From the NCBI RefSeq assembly GCF_016907695.1, contig NZ_JAFBCK010000001.1, positions 6,126,001 to 6,190,000 of the forward strand: a DNA stretch of 64,000 nt, given 5' to 3'. The notes under the pieces are model-generated. The model was not told the origin of the DNA, did no database searches, and saw only the letters and a program-made list of their open reading frames with translations. Origin of the DNA: Actinokineospora baliensis (GTDB lineage: Bacteria > Actinomycetota > Actinomycetes > Mycobacteriales > Pseudonocardiaceae). Every line of letters starts with the position of its first letter. Positions within the stretch are counted from its first letter, which is position 1. Positions 45,884 to 57,620 of the stretch are shown piece after piece. The translations under genes and the position numbers were made by a program.

Positions 45884-46028
45884 GCTCGATGGGGCGGACT
45901 TGTTTTGCGTGGGGTGGCGGCAGTCGTAGCGTTCTGCGCGGACAGGGCCATGCTTTTCGGCCCCAGCTTTGCGGTCCTGCCACGGCTGGTGCAGGGGCCC
46001 CGCGCAAAACAAGTTCGCCCCATCGAGC
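45884..46028 (-). repeat. Palindromic intergenic element, copy 4
   Basis: This 145-bp unit starts GCTCGATGGGGCGGACTTG and ends CAAGTTCGCCCCATCGAGC. The core reads in the opposite sense to copies 2, 6 and 7. It is very close to copy 5, 267 bp further on, suggesting a local tandem duplication that included the following G-rich block. Confidence 0.9.
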
Positions 46029-46150
46029 AGTTGGGGCGAGCGGCCTCTGAGAGCAGTGGCGGGGCTGGCGCGGCTGACTCGGGGGGCTGAGTTGGGCGGG
46101 CTGGCTCGGAGGCTGGGTCGGGTGGGCCAGCTCGAGGGCTGAATGTGACG

Positions 46151-46295
46151 GCTCGATGGGGCGGACTTGTTTTGCGCGGGGTGGCGGCAGTCGTAGCGTT
46201 GTGCGCGGACAGGGCCATGCTTTTCGGCCCCAGCTTTGCGGTCCTGCCACGGCTGGCGCAGGGGCCCCGCGCAAAACAAGTCCGCCCCATCGAGC
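46151..46295 (-). repeat. Palindromic intergenic element, copy 5
   Basis: This 145-bp unit starts GCTCGATGGGGCGGACTTG and ends CAAGTCCGCCCCATCGAGC, so the outer arms match perfectly. It is the tandem partner of copy 4. Confidence 0.9.
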
Positions 46296-46417
46296 AGTTA
46301 GAGGCAGCGGCTTCCTGGGAGCGGTGGCCGGCTAGCGGGGCTGACTCGGTGGGGCGGGCTGGCGGGGTTGGCTCGGTGGGCTGGGTTGGCGGGGCCGGTT
46401 CGTGGTGGTGCGGTTGG

Positions 46418-46564
46418 GCTCGATAGGGCGAACTCGGTTTGCGCGGGGCCCCTGCGCCACCCCGTGGCAGGACCGCAAAAGCCGGGGCCGAAAAGCATGG
46501 CCCTGCAGCGAGGCAAGGCTACGGATACCGCCACCCCACACAAACCAAGTCCGCCCCATCGAGC
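46418..46564 (+). repeat. Palindromic intergenic element, copy 6
   Basis: This 147-bp unit starts GCTCGATAGGGCGAACTCGG and ends CCAAGTCCGCCCCATCGAGC. It is almost identical to copy 2, 5.4 kb away, including the left flank CGTGGTGGTGCGGT. The tag TTCCGAGTGTCCAGTGGTCG follows at 46579. Confidence 0.9.
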
Positions 46565-46673
46565 AGTTGGCACCTCGGGTTCCGAGTGTCCAGTGGTCGG
46601 GTTGGGCGGGTTGGGGCTGCTATGCGGGGTGGCAGTGGAGTGGGTTGGGCCAGCCTGAGTTCTGGGCATGGCA

Positions 46674-46720
46674 GTGGCGTGGAGTCCGCCAGCCCCCACG
46701 CCGGGCGGACTCCACGCCAC
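46674..46720 (-). terminator. Hairpin downstream of whiA
   Basis: A perfect 17-bp stem GTGGCGTGGAGTCCGCC / GGCGGACTCCACGCCAC has a 13-nt loop, 141 nt beyond the whiA stop. It probably ends the uvrC-whiA transcript. Confidence 0.65.
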
Positions 46721-46735
46721 TTCCCCCCTGGGTGT

Positions 46736-46765
46736 GCGGGTGCCCCTCCCCCAAGCGGCACCCGC
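46736..46765 (-). terminator. Second hairpin downstream of whiA
   Basis: The arms GCGGGTGCC and GGCACCCGC (9 bp) enclose a 12-nt C-rich loop, closer to whiA than the 17-bp hairpin. The pair may act together. Confidence 0.5.
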
Positions 46766-46860
46766 GCTCCCGGAAGTCAGGAGGCGGGGGGAAGCGGTCC
46801 AGATACCGGGCGAGACCCAGATCACAACGGTTGTTGGTGGGTTGCCCACCGGGCGTGGGG

Positions 46861-47847
46861 TCAGGCGTCGGCTTCGAGCATGTCGGGGGTGACGGCGGAT
46901 TCGGTGTCGGGGAGGCCGAGGTCCTTGGCGCGTTTGTCGGCCATGGCCAGGAGGCGGCGGATGCGGCCCGCGACGGCGTCCTTGGTCATGGGGGGGTCGG
47001 AGAGTTGGCCGAGTTCCTCGAGGGAGGCCTGCTTGTTCTGCAGGCGCAGCTCACCCGCCGCGGTGAGGTGTTCGGGGGCGTCGGGGCCGAGGATCTCCAT
47101 TGCGCGCTGGACGCGGGCGGCGGCGGCGACGGCGGCGCGGGCGGAGCGGCGGAGGTTGGCGTCGTCGAAGTTGGCCAGGCGGTTGGCGGTGGCTCGGACC
47201 TCGCGGCGCATCCGGCGCTCTTCCCAGGCGAGCACGCTGGAGTGGGCGCCGAGGCGGGTCAGCAGGGCGCCGATGGCGTCGCCGTCGCGCACGACGACGC
47301 GGTCGGCGCCGCGGACCTCGCGGGACTTGGCGGCGATGCCCATCCGGCGGGCGGCGCCGACGATGGCCAGCGCGGCCTCGGGGCCGGGGCAGGTGATCTC
47401 CAGCGCCGACGAGCGGCCGGGTTCGGTGAGCGAGCCGTGCGCCAGGAACGCGCCGCGCCAGGCGGCCTCGGCGTCGCAGACGCCGCCGGAGACCACGGGG
47501 GCGGGCAGGCCGCGGACCGGGCGGCCGCGCGGGTCGAGCAGGCCGGTCTGCCTGGCCAGCCCGTCGCCGTCCTTGACCACGCGCACGACGTAGCGGGTGC
47601 CCTTGCGCAGGCCGCCGGAGGTGATCACGTGGACGTCGGCGTGGTGGCCGTAGAGCTCGTGGATCTCCTTGCGCAGCCGCCTGGCGGTGGCGCCGGTGTC
47701 CAGTTCGGCCTCGACGACCACCCGGCCCGCCACGATGTGCAGGCCCCCGGCGAAGCGCAGCAGCGAGGACACCTCGGCGCGGCGGCAACAGGTCTTGGCC
47801 ACGGCCAGCCTGCTGAGCTCGTCCTTGACTGCGGCGGTCATCGCCAC
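46861..47847 (-). CDS. whiA: WhiA, sporulation/cell-division regulator
   Basis: This 328-aa DNA-binding protein is required with WhiB for sporulation septation in actinomycetes. It has a LAGLIDADG-like N-terminal domain ([19 protein letters not shown] near 20-38; [21 protein letters not shown]) and a C-terminal helix-turn-helix ([23 protein letters not shown]). GTG 47847 has GAGGAGGA upstream and gives the family start [11 protein letters not shown]. It follows yvcK by 64 bp. Confidence 0.97.
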   Translation of the reverse strand: MAMTAAVKDELSRLAVAKTCCRRAEVSSLLRFAGGLHIVAGRVVVEAELDTGATARRLRKEIHELYGHHADVHVITSGGLRKGTRYVVRVVKDGDGLARQTGLLDPRGRPVRGLPAPVVSGGVCDAEAAWRGAFLAHGSLTEPGRSSALEITCPGPEAALAIVGAARRMGIAAKSREVRGADRVVVRDGDAIGALLTRLGAHSSVLAWEERRMRREVRATANRLANFDDANLRRSARAAVAAAARVQRAMEILGPDAPEHLTAAGELRLQNKQASLEELGQLSDPPMTKDAVAGRIRRLLAMADKRAKDLGLPDTESAVTPDMLEADA

Positions 47848-47911
47848 GGGGTCCTCCTCTCCCGGCCCCGGTTCGGGCGCCGGTACATCCCACCACGAGC
47901 GCCGGGCGGGT

Positions 47912-48883
47912 TCAGCGCGCCCTCACCGAGGTGATCGCCCGCCGCAGGCTGGCGGCCAGTGCCGCCGGGTCGTGCCGGTCGGGGCTGGCCGAGGCGGCGA
48001 CCGGGTCCAGCCACATGTCCGCGCCGAGCACCGAGGCCGCACGTCGGAGCCGGTCCGGGGTGGACACGGAGTCGGCGTCGGCGATGACCGCGTCGACCCG
48101 CAGCCGGGGCGCGTGCTCGCAGAGTACGTCGAGGTGGCGCTCCGGGGAGAACCCCGCGGTTTCCCCCGGTTGGGGGACCAGGTTGAGCACGACGACCCGG
48201 GCAGCGGCGGTGTCGACCAGCGCCTCGTGCAGTTCGGGGACCAGCAGGTGCGGCAGCACGCTGGTGAACCACGACCCCGGGCCGAGCAGCACCACGTCGG
48301 CCTCCCGGACGGCGGCGACGGCCTGCGGGCAGGCCGCGGGCGGCTCGGTCTTGCGGTTGGTGTTGTGCAGCCGGATCCGGCGGACCAGCCCGGGCGTGGT
48401 GGCCACCGCGACCTGGCCGCGGATGCGCCGGACCGTGTCCGGGTCCTCCTCAAGGCCGGTGACCTCGGCCTCGATGTCGAGCGGGTCGGTCGACATGGGC
48501 AGCACCCGGCCGGTGACGCCCATCAGCTTGGCGGCCTCGGCGAGCGCCTCGACCGGGTCGCCGATGACCTCCAGCAGCCCGGCCAGCACCAGGTTGCCGA
48601 CGGCGTGCCCGGCCAGGGCACCGGTGCCGCCGAAGCGGTGTTCGAACACCGCGGGCCACGGGCCGTCGTCGCCCGCGAGGGCGGTCAGCGCCTTGCGCAG
48701 GTCGCCGGGCGGGAGCAGGCCCAGTTCGCGGCGCAGCCGACCGGAGGAGCCGCCGTCGTCGGCGACGGTGACCACGGCGGTGACGTCGGGGGTGATCAGC
48801 CGCGACGCGCTGAGCGTCACGTGCAGGCCGTGGCCGCCGCCGAGGGCGACCACCCGCAGGTCCCGCGCGGGCTCGGCCGTCAC
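47912..48883 (-). CDS. yvcK: YvcK/CofD-like gluconeogenesis factor
   Basis: This 323-aa protein of the YvcK family is needed for growth on gluconeogenic substrates and for cell shape in other bacteria and binds UDP-sugars. It has GGGHG at residues 15-19, [12 protein letters not shown] (40-51) and the family block [16 protein letters not shown]. The GTG overlaps the rapZ stop (GTGA). The order uvrC-rapZ-yvcK-whiA is highly conserved in Gram-positive bacteria. Confidence 0.95.
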   Translation of the reverse strand: MTAEPARDLRVVALGGGHGLHVTLSASRLITPDVTAVVTVADDGGSSGRLRRELGLLPPGDLRKALTALAGDDGPWPAVFEHRFGGTGALAGHAVGNLVLAGLLEVIGDPVEALAEAAKLMGVTGRVLPMSTDPLDIEAEVTGLEEDPDTVRRIRGQVAVATTPGLVRRIRLHNTNRKTEPPAACPQAVAAVREADVVLLGPGSWFTSVLPHLLVPELHEALVDTAAARVVVLNLVPQPGETAGFSPERHLDVLCEHAPRLRVDAVIADADSVSTPDRLRRAASVLGADMWLDPVAASASPDRHDPAALAASLRRAITSVRAR

Positions 48884-49764
48884 TCGCGCCCCAGGTCGCG
48901 GTGCACGACCTTGACCGCCATGCCGTCCTCGTCGGCCAGCCGCCGCGCCAGTTCCTCGGAGATCGCCACGCTGCGGTGCTTGCCGCCGGTGCAGCCGATG
49001 GCCAGGGTCAGGTACCGCTTGCCCTCGCGCCGGTAGCCCGCGCCGATGAGCCGCAGCAGCTCGTGGTAGCGGTCGAGGAACTCGTCGGCGCCCTCCTGGC
49101 TGAGCACGTAGTTGCGCACGTCGGAGTCGCGGCCGGTCTGGTCCTTGAGCTCGGGGATCCAGAACGGGTTGGGCAGGAACCGCACGTCCATCACCAGGTC
49201 GGCGTCCATCGGCAGGCCGTACTTGTAGCCGAAGGACAGCACGGTGACCCGGGTGGTGGCCGCGGCGTCGGAGCCGAACGCGTCCTCGATCTTGGCGCGC
49301 AGCTGGTGCACCGACAGGGTGGAGGTGTCCAGGACCAGATCGGCCTCCTCGCGCAGCGGGCGCAGCAGCTCGCGCTCGGCGCCGATGCCGTCGATGAGCC
49401 TGCCCTCGCCCTGCATCGGGTGGCCGCGGCGGACGTGCTCGAACCGGCGGACCAGCACGTCGGTGGTGGCCTCCAGGAACAGCACCCGCGGCCGGTAGCC
49501 CTTGGCGTCGAGGTCCTTGATGATCGCCGAGAGGTCCTCGGTGAAGGCGCGGCTGCGCACGTCCATCACCACCGCGACCTTGGTGATCACCCCGCGGGCC
49601 TGGGAGCCGAGCTCGACCATGGTGGAGATCAGCTCCGGCGGCAGATTGTCCACGACGAACCAGCCGAGGTCCTCGAGGCACTTGGCCGCGGTGCTGCGGC
49701 CCGCCCCGGACAGACCGGTGACGACGGCGACCTCGATGCCGGGGCCGGGGGTTTCGGTGCTCAC
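48880..49764 (-). CDS. rapZ: RapZ/YvcJ-family nucleotide-binding protein
   Basis: This 294-aa P-loop protein has Walker [10 protein letters not shown] (17-25) and the family segments [42 protein letters not shown] and [14 protein letters not shown]. In E. coli RapZ guides small-RNA decay; in Gram-positive bacteria the role is less clear. The GTG overlaps the uvrC stop (GTGA), and it is coupled to yvcK downstream. Confidence 0.95.
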   Translation of the reverse strand: MSTETPGPGIEVAVVTGLSGAGRSTAAKCLEDLGWFVVDNLPPELISTMVELGSQARGVITKVAVVMDVRSRAFTEDLSAIIKDLDAKGYRPRVLFLEATTDVLVRRFEHVRRGHPMQGEGRLIDGIGAERELLRPLREEADLVLDTSTLSVHQLRAKIEDAFGSDAAATTRVTVLSFGYKYGLPMDADLVMDVRFLPNPFWIPELKDQTGRDSDVRNYVLSQEGADEFLDRYHELLRLIGAGYRREGKRYLTLAIGCTGGKHRSVAISEELARRLADEDGMAVKVVHRDLGRE

Positions 49765-51794
49765 TGCTGTTGGTCCTCTGCCTTCATCGGCGCGGCGGCC
49801 TCACCCGCCAGCGCGCTGTGCACTGCCTTGGCGGTGGCCGCCCCGATACCGGGCACCCCGCTGATCTCGTCGATGCTGGCCGCCCGCAGCCGTTTGAGCG
49901 AGCCGAAGTGCTTGATCAGCACCGCTTTGCGGCCCTGGCCGAGGCCGGGGATGTCGTCGAGGGCGGACACGCTGAGCTTCTTGGACCGCTTCTGCCGGTG
50001 GTAGCCGATGGCGAACCGGTGCGCCTCGTCGCGGACCCGCTGCAGCAGGTAGAGCGCTTCGCTGGTGCGCGGCAGGATGGCGGGCTCGGGGTCCGCGGGC
50101 AGCCAGACCTCCTCCAGCCGCTTGGCCAGGCCGATCACCGCGACATCGGTGACGCCCAGGTCGGCCAGGACGTCGGCGGCGGCATTCGCCTGCGGACCGG
50201 CGCCGTCGACGACCAGCAGGTTGGGCGGGTAAGCGAACCGCTTGGGCCTGCCGGTCTCCGGGTCGATGCCCGGCCGCGGCTCGGGCAGGACGACCTCCGG
50301 GGTGTCCTGCCCCACCGGTTCCGCCTGGTCGGGCTCCACCGGCTGGTCGTCGGGTTGGCCGTCCGGCTGGTCTTTGGCGCGGTGCTTGGCGAAGCGGCGG
50401 CGGACCACCTCGGCGATCGAGGCGACGTCGCCCTCGGTGGCGGCCTCGCGGATGGCGAAGCGCCGGTACTCGGACTTGCGGGCCAACCCGTCCTCGAAGA
50501 CCACCAGGGAGGCGACCACGTCGCTGCCCTGGATGTGCGAGATGTCGACGCACTCGATGCGCAGCGGCGCGGTGTCCAGGCCCAGCGCCTCCTGCAGTTC
50601 CTGCAGCGCGGCGGAGCGGGCGGTCAGGTCGCCCGCCCGGCGCAGCTTGTGCTGGGTGAACGCTTCCTTGGCGTTGCGCTCGACGGTCTCCATCAGCGCG
50701 CGCTTGTCCCCGCGCTGCGGCACCCGCAGCGCGACCTTGGACCCGCGCAGACCGCTGAGCCAGTCGGTGATCGCCTCGGCGTCGTCGGGCAGTTCCGGGA
50801 CCAGGATCTCGCGCGGCACCGGGTTGCTCTCGTCGGCCAACTCGGCCTGGTCGCCGTAGAACTGCGACAGCAACCGGTCGACCAGGTTGGCCACCGGGGA
50901 CTGCTCGTCGCCGTCGTCGAGCCGGTCGATCACCCAGCCGCGCTGGCCGCGGACCCGGCCGCCGCGCACGTGGAAGATCTGGACGGCCGCCTCGAGCTCG
51001 TCGAAGGCGAAGGCGACCACGTCGGCGTCGGTGCCGTCACCGAAGACCACGGCCTGCTTCTCCAGCGCCCGCCGCAGCGCCCCGATGTCGTCGCGCAGCC
51101 GGGCCGCCCGCTCGAACTCCAACTCGGCGGAGGCGGCGGCCATCTCCCGCTCCAACCGCCGGACCATGGCGTCGGTCCTGCCGGAGAGGAAGTCGCAGAA
51201 GTCCTCGACGATGGCCCGGTGCTCGGTCTCGTCGACCTTGCCGACGCACGGCGCCGAGCACTTGTCGATGTAGCCGAGCAGGCAGGGGCGGCCGATCTGG
51301 CCGTGCCGCTTGAACACGCCCTTGGAGCAGGTGCGCGCGGGGAACACCCGCAGCAGCAGGTCCAGCGTCTCGCGGATCGCCCAGGCGTGCGCGTACGGGC
51401 CGAAGTAGCGCACGCCCTTGCGCCGGGGGCCGCGGTAGACGTGCAGGCGGGGGTACTCCTCGTTGAGCGTCACCGCCAGCACGGGGTAGGACTTGTCGTC
51501 GCGGTAGCGGACGTTGAACCGCGGGTCGAACTCCTTGATCCAGTTGTACTCGAGCTGCAGCGCCTCGACCTCGGTGGACACCACGGTCCACTCGACGCCA
51601 CCCGCGGTGGTCACCATCTGCCTGGTGCGCGGGTGCAGCGAGGTGATGTCGGCGAAGTACGAGTTCAGCCTGGAGCGCAGGCTCTTGGCCTTGCCGACGT
51701 AGATGACCCGGCCCCCGGGATCGCGGAACTTGTAGACCCCGGGTGCGTCCGGAATCGTCCCAGGCGAAGGTCGGTAGGTGGTCGGGTCAGGCAC
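49761..51794 (-). CDS. uvrC: UvrC, excinuclease ABC subunit C
   Basis: This 677-aa nuclease makes both incisions in nucleotide excision repair. Domains in order are GIY-YIG (about 16-95, [20 protein letters not shown]), a Cys cluster ([22 protein letters not shown]), a UVR UvrB-binding helix (about 206-240), an RNase H-like endonuclease ([32 protein letters not shown]) and C-terminal helix-hairpin-helices ([20 protein letters not shown]). A charged QPD-rich insert lies near residue 480. The start GTG 51794 has a -10 element 6 nt upstream. Confidence 0.98.
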   Translation of the reverse strand: MPDPTTYRPSPGTIPDAPGVYKFRDPGGRVIYVGKAKSLRSRLNSYFADITSLHPRTRQMVTTAGGVEWTVVSTEVEALQLEYNWIKEFDPRFNVRYRDDKSYPVLAVTLNEEYPRLHVYRGPRRKGVRYFGPYAHAWAIRETLDLLLRVFPARTCSKGVFKRHGQIGRPCLLGYIDKCSAPCVGKVDETEHRAIVEDFCDFLSGRTDAMVRRLEREMAAASAELEFERAARLRDDIGALRRALEKQAVVFGDGTDADVVAFAFDELEAAVQIFHVRGGRVRGQRGWVIDRLDDGDEQSPVANLVDRLLSQFYGDQAELADESNPVPREILVPELPDDAEAITDWLSGLRGSKVALRVPQRGDKRALMETVERNAKEAFTQHKLRRAGDLTARSAALQELQEALGLDTAPLRIECVDISHIQGSDVVASLVVFEDGLARKSEYRRFAIREAATEGDVASIAEVVRRRFAKHRAKDQPDGQPDDQPVEPDQAEPVGQDTPEVVLPEPRPGIDPETGRPKRFAYPPNLLVVDGAGPQANAAADVLADLGVTDVAVIGLAKRLEEVWLPADPEPAILPRTSEALYLLQRVRDEAHRFAIGYHRQKRSKKLSVSALDDIPGLGQGRKAVLIKHFGSLKRLRAASIDEISGVPGIGAATAKAVHSALAGEAAAPMKAEDQQQ

Positions 51795-51800
51795 ACGACA

Positions 51801-51806
51801 ACCCTA
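51801..51806 (-). promoter_or_regulatory. -10 element TAGGGT of uvrC, probable leaderless start
   Basis: On the minus strand TAGGGT ends 6 nt before GTG 51794 with no ribosome-binding site between. It would drive uvrC-rapZ-yvcK-whiA. Confidence 0.45.
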
Positions 51807-51865
51807 CGGCTGCCCACCGACAGTCGGCTCACCCGCCCGACGGGGGTGAGCCGACCGGTCGTCGC

Positions 51866-52888
51866 CTAGGCCACGGCGTGCAGGTTGCCGTCGGAGCCGA
51901 TCAGGCAGCGGGCGGTGGGGGTACCGGCGTTGACGAACTCGGTGACGCAGCGGCCGAGCTGGGCGTGGCCGCGGGCGTTGGGGTGGAAGGATTGCTGCGC
52001 CATGTGGATGCCGACCGAGTCGAGGCCGCCGAAGACCCACGCGTACGGGTCGACCAGGACGCGGTTCTGCCACTCGGTGGCGGAGTTGTCGCCGCCGCTG
52101 CAGGCCTCGCGGCCCTCGGTGGCCCGCGACAGGTCCAAGTAGGACAGTCCGTTCCTGGCGGCGATGCCGCGGTAGGCCTCGGCGAACTGCGGCACGGCCT
52201 CCGTGCGACCGTAGCCGGCGTCGGCCAGACGCAGTGGGCAGCCCTGGGGTCCGTGGTTGATCGCGTCCATCTTCTCGGTGACCGGGGAGGCGTACGAGGT
52301 GATGACGAACCGGTAGCTGCCGTCGGCGTACCCGGCCTGGCGCATCGCGGACTTGACGTCGGCGACCGCGCGCTCGACCTTGGGGGCCATCGCGGTCAAC
52401 CTGGCAGGCCACTGCGTGCGCAGGTCCTTGGCGCAGCCGGAGCCGAACGGGTTGAACCACTTCTTGATGCACCCGACGAGGGTGTCGGCGAAGGCCGGGT
52501 CGTCGTTCGCGCCGACCTGCAGCACGACCGCCACCACCCGGTTGGCCTTGGCGACGTCGATCAGCCTGCGCGCCTGGGAGCCCTCGGTGTAGTGCGTGGT
52601 GTCGGCGAGCGAGACGTTGGCGGCGTCGGCACCGGAGCAGGCGAGGTTGACGGTGCGCTGGGCGAGCTGCGTCTTGTGGATCAGCGCGTTCGCCGAGCGG
52701 TGGCACCAGTTGCCGTTCTCGCCGCGGGTGCCCGGCTCGTAGTCGCCCGCGCCCTCCCCGGAGATGGCGCTGTCGCCGAGGGACACGACGGCGGTCGGGC
52801 GGTCGTCGGCGACGGCCTGCGGGGCGGCGACCAGGCCCGCGGCCAGCACCACCCCCGTGACGAGACCGAGAACTCGGATGGCTGGCAT
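51866..52888 (-). CDS. Secreted SGNH-family hydrolase/lipase
   Basis: This 340-aa exported esterase has a signal peptide of about 28 residues (VLGLVTGVVLAAGLVAAPQAVA). Block I is SLGDSAISGEGAG with catalytic S40, block III is LQVGANDD and block V is SFHPNARGHAQL with the catalytic His. Six or more cysteines suggest disulfides. It resembles the Streptomyces-type SGNH lipases. ATG 52888 is preceded by a GGGGGGA site; a 39-codon extension is rejected because the signal peptide would be buried. Substrate unknown. Confidence 0.9.
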   Translation of the reverse strand: MPAIRVLGLVTGVVLAAGLVAAPQAVADDRPTAVVSLGDSAISGEGAGDYEPGTRGENGNWCHRSANALIHKTQLAQRTVNLACSGADAANVSLADTTHYTEGSQARRLIDVAKANRVVAVVLQVGANDDPAFADTLVGCIKKWFNPFGSGCAKDLRTQWPARLTAMAPKVERAVADVKSAMRQAGYADGSYRFVITSYASPVTEKMDAINHGPQGCPLRLADAGYGRTEAVPQFAEAYRGIAARNGLSYLDLSRATEGREACSGGDNSATEWQNRVLVDPYAWVFGGLDSVGIHMAQQSFHPNARGHAQLGRCVTEFVNAGTPTARCLIGSDGNLHAVA

Positions 52889-52988
52889 GGGTCCCCCCGG
52901 GTCAGGGTGATGGGTTGACCTTGACTCAACCACCGGTGATCCGGTGAATCCATAACCCGAACGGACCTGGGTCCGGACGCCGTCCGGA

Positions 52989-53032
52989 CCACCCCTACCG
53001 TCCACTGTGGAGCGAGCGGCCGGTAGGGGTGG
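52989..53032 (-). terminator. Terminator after the Rieske lipoprotein gene
   Basis: The arms CCACCCCTACCG and CGGTAGGGGTGG (12 bp, perfect) enclose a 20-nt loop just beyond the Rieske stop codon. The loop holds a CCACTGTGG palindrome. Confidence 0.65.
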
Positions 53033-53042
53033 CTCCGGGTGC

Positions 53043-53573
53043 TCAGCCGAGCACGACGCTGTCGCCGTCGACCTTGACCGCGATGCTCTTGAGCCCGGTC
53101 TGCGCCTGCCCCGCGGTGCGCGCCCCGGTACCGGCGTCGAACGTGCTGAAGTGCCGGGGGCAGGTGATCACCCCGTTCTTGGGCGGGTCCACGGTCGCCC
53201 CCTGGTGCGGGCACGACGGGTCGAACCCCTTGACGGTGCCGCCCGAGCGCACGAGCAGGATCTTGCCGCCGGACGGGTTGTCGACCAACACCCCACCCCC
53301 GTCGGGGATCGCCGCGACCGTGCTCAACGCCCCGCTCGCCCCTCCCCCCGTCGTCGCGCCACCGGTCGTCGCCCCACCCCCGGTGGTGCCACCCCCGGTC
53401 GTACCGGTCGTGCTCCCGCTCGGCGAGTCGCTGGTGCCACACGCGGCGAGCACACCGGGCGCCACCAGGGCGACCATCAGGCCGCACAGGACCTGCCTGC
53501 GGTTGCGCTCGGGCGGGGTGTTGGTCGTCGTCGGAACGCCGGAATCGACGGTGGTGGGATCGACAACAGTCAC
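53043..53573 (-). CDS. Exported Rieske [2Fe-2S] lipoprotein
   Basis: This 176-aa protein has a twin-Arg-containing signal (ERNRRQVLCGLMVALVAPG), a lipobox VLAAC with C45, then a Gly/Thr repeat linker (about 53-80, GTTGGGTTGGGATTGGATTG). The Rieske domain has ligands C121 and H123 (SCPHQG) and C138 and H141 (TCPRHFS). A Tat signal is plausible because Rieske proteins fold before export. It is probably a membrane-tethered electron carrier; its partner is unknown. No oxygenase or cytochrome gene is adjacent. Confidence 0.9.
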   Translation of the reverse strand: MTVVDPTTVDSGVPTTTNTPPERNRRQVLCGLMVALVAPGVLAACGTSDSPSGSTTGTTGGGTTGGGATTGGATTGGGASGALSTVAAIPDGGGVLVDNPSGGKILLVRSGGTVKGFDPSCPHQGATVDPPKNGVITCPRHFSTFDAGTGARTAGQAQTGLKSIAVKVDGDSVVLG

Positions 53574-54222
53574 GCTGGGCCTCCTCGGAAATCAGTCCAG
53601 GGATACACCGAGGCCAACGCGGGCGCCTCCCGACCGGTTCACCGATCGGGGGTATTCACAGTGCGCGCACAGGAACCGATCAGAGCCCCAGGTGCACCCG
53701 CAACGCCTCATCCACCGCTGTGAGCAGCGACGCGGGCACCCGCCCCAAGCGGGCGGTGACGATGGAGCAGAGGAACGGCCAAGGCCAGCAGCGGCGACGG
53801 GGTGGCTCCGGTCCGCAATACAAGCGGCCGGGAACGGCCACCGACGACACAACACCGCCACCTGATCCACCCGCCCAAGCGCCCCCGTGCACCGCCGCAA
53901 GCGGCGGGACAGCACCCCGGGCAGGTGGCGGAGGCGATGGGAACGGCCTGCCAAGCCCGGTGCGCCCACGCAGGCGAAAGGCCACTATGCCCAGCCGGGC
54001 GACACGGCTCGCCACGCAGCCGCGGACCGCCGGAACCGATCAGAGCCCCAAGTACACCCGCAACGCCTCATCCACCGCCATGAGCAGCGACGCAGACACC
54101 CGCCCGAGGCTGGCGGTGGCGATGGAGCGGGCCTGTCATGCCCGGCGCACCCAGGCAGGCACTCACCCGCCCCCAGCCACCACCATCTCCAAAGGCAACC
54201 ACAGTGCGCGCACAGGAACCGA
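53574..54222. repeat. Array of decayed copies of the mazF 3' end, period about 180 bp
   Basis: The marker GGAACCGATCAGAGCCCC occurs at 53672, 54032 and 54215, the last being the 3' end of the intact mazF gene. On the minus strand the copies encode TARLGRVPASLLTAVDEALR (53.7 kb) and TASLGRVSASLLMAVDEALR (54.1 kb), matching the MazF C-terminus, each with its own stop. A more decayed unit lies between, near 53852-53960. The rest of the gap holds no gene. Confidence 0.75.
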
Positions 54223-54570
54223 TCAGAGCCCCAGGTGCACCCGCAACGCCTCATCCACCGCCGCCAGCAGCGGCCCGGGTACCCGTCCCAAGCGGCGCCC
54301 CAGGCGGGCGGTGGCGATGGAGCGGACCTGTTCGGCCTGGGCTTTGGAGTCGGCGACCAAGCCGCAGTCGGGGCCGGGGAGCAGGACCTGGAAGGGGAAG
54401 ACGCGGGTGGTGTTGGAGGTGATGGGGATGACGGTGACGACGCCGCGGCCGGTGCGGTGGGCGGCTTGGTTGGCGGCGTCGTTGCTGACGATCACGGCGG
54501 GGCGGACCTTGTTGGCCTCCGAGCCCCGGCTGGGGTCCAGGTCCACCAGGTGGATGTCACCTCGGCGCAT
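54223..54570 (-). CDS. mazF: MazF-type toxin (PemK family endoribonuclease)
   Basis: This 115-aa protein has the MazF/PemK fold markers MRRGDIHLVDLDPSRGSEANKVRPAVIVSND (residues 1-31) and VVTVIPITSNTTRVFPFQVL. Such toxins cut RNA at short sequences and stop growth unless bound by the antitoxin encoded upstream. The ATG lies 14 nt inside the antitoxin gene, the usual coupling. The last 30 residues, TARLGRRLGRVPGPLLAAVD and onward, are also present as decayed copies downstream. Confidence 0.92.
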   Translation of the reverse strand: MRRGDIHLVDLDPSRGSEANKVRPAVIVSNDAANQAAHRTGRGVVTVIPITSNTTRVFPFQVLLPGPDCGLVADSKAQAEQVRSIATARLGRRLGRVPGPLLAAVDEALRVHLGL

Positions 54571-54775
54571 CGGCGACCGTCGACTCCCACAGGGCGGCGT
54601 CGTCCTCGGCGTCCCACTCGGCGAAGGCCTGGGCGTACTCGTCGCGCATCGCCGTCTCGCGCAGCAGGCCGATGGCGAGCTGGATCACCGAGGACCTGGT
54701 CGCCGCGTCGAAGCGGGCCAGGTACTCGTCGATGAACCGCACATCGACGTCCGGCAGGCTCACACTCAGTTTCAC
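54557..54775 (-). CDS. mazE: MazE-type antitoxin (ribbon-helix-helix)
   Basis: This 72-aa protein begins with a ribbon-helix-helix region, VKLSVSLPDVDVRFIDEYLA followed by TRSSVIQLAIGLLRE, and ends in an acidic tail (FAEWDAEDDAALWESTV) that should bind the toxin. It should repress its own operon. The start GTG 54775 has a -10 element 7 nt upstream and no ribosome-binding site, so it may be leaderless. Confidence 0.88.
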   Translation of the reverse strand: MKLSVSLPDVDVRFIDEYLARFDAATRSSVIQLAIGLLRETAMRDEYAQAFAEWDAEDDAALWESTVADAPR

Positions 54776-54782
54776 ACCACTG

Positions 54783-54788
54783 ATGCTA
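54783..54788 (-). promoter_or_regulatory. -10 element TAGCAT of the mazEF operon
   Basis: On the minus strand TAGCAT ends 7 nt before GTG 54775. Confidence 0.5.
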
Positions 54789-54817
54789 CCCCGGTTGCCA
54801 CCGGGGTGGCCACCACG

Positions 54818-57607
<2,790 letters not shown>

Positions 57608-57620
57608 CGGCGGCTCCTCC

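Noticed and set aside
45429..46849. Many frames of 60 to 280 codons between gap and whiA
   Set aside because: All translate palindromic elements and G-rich tails; the same peptide strings (such as GRTCFARGP and KSMAL) recur at every copy in whichever frame the copy falls.
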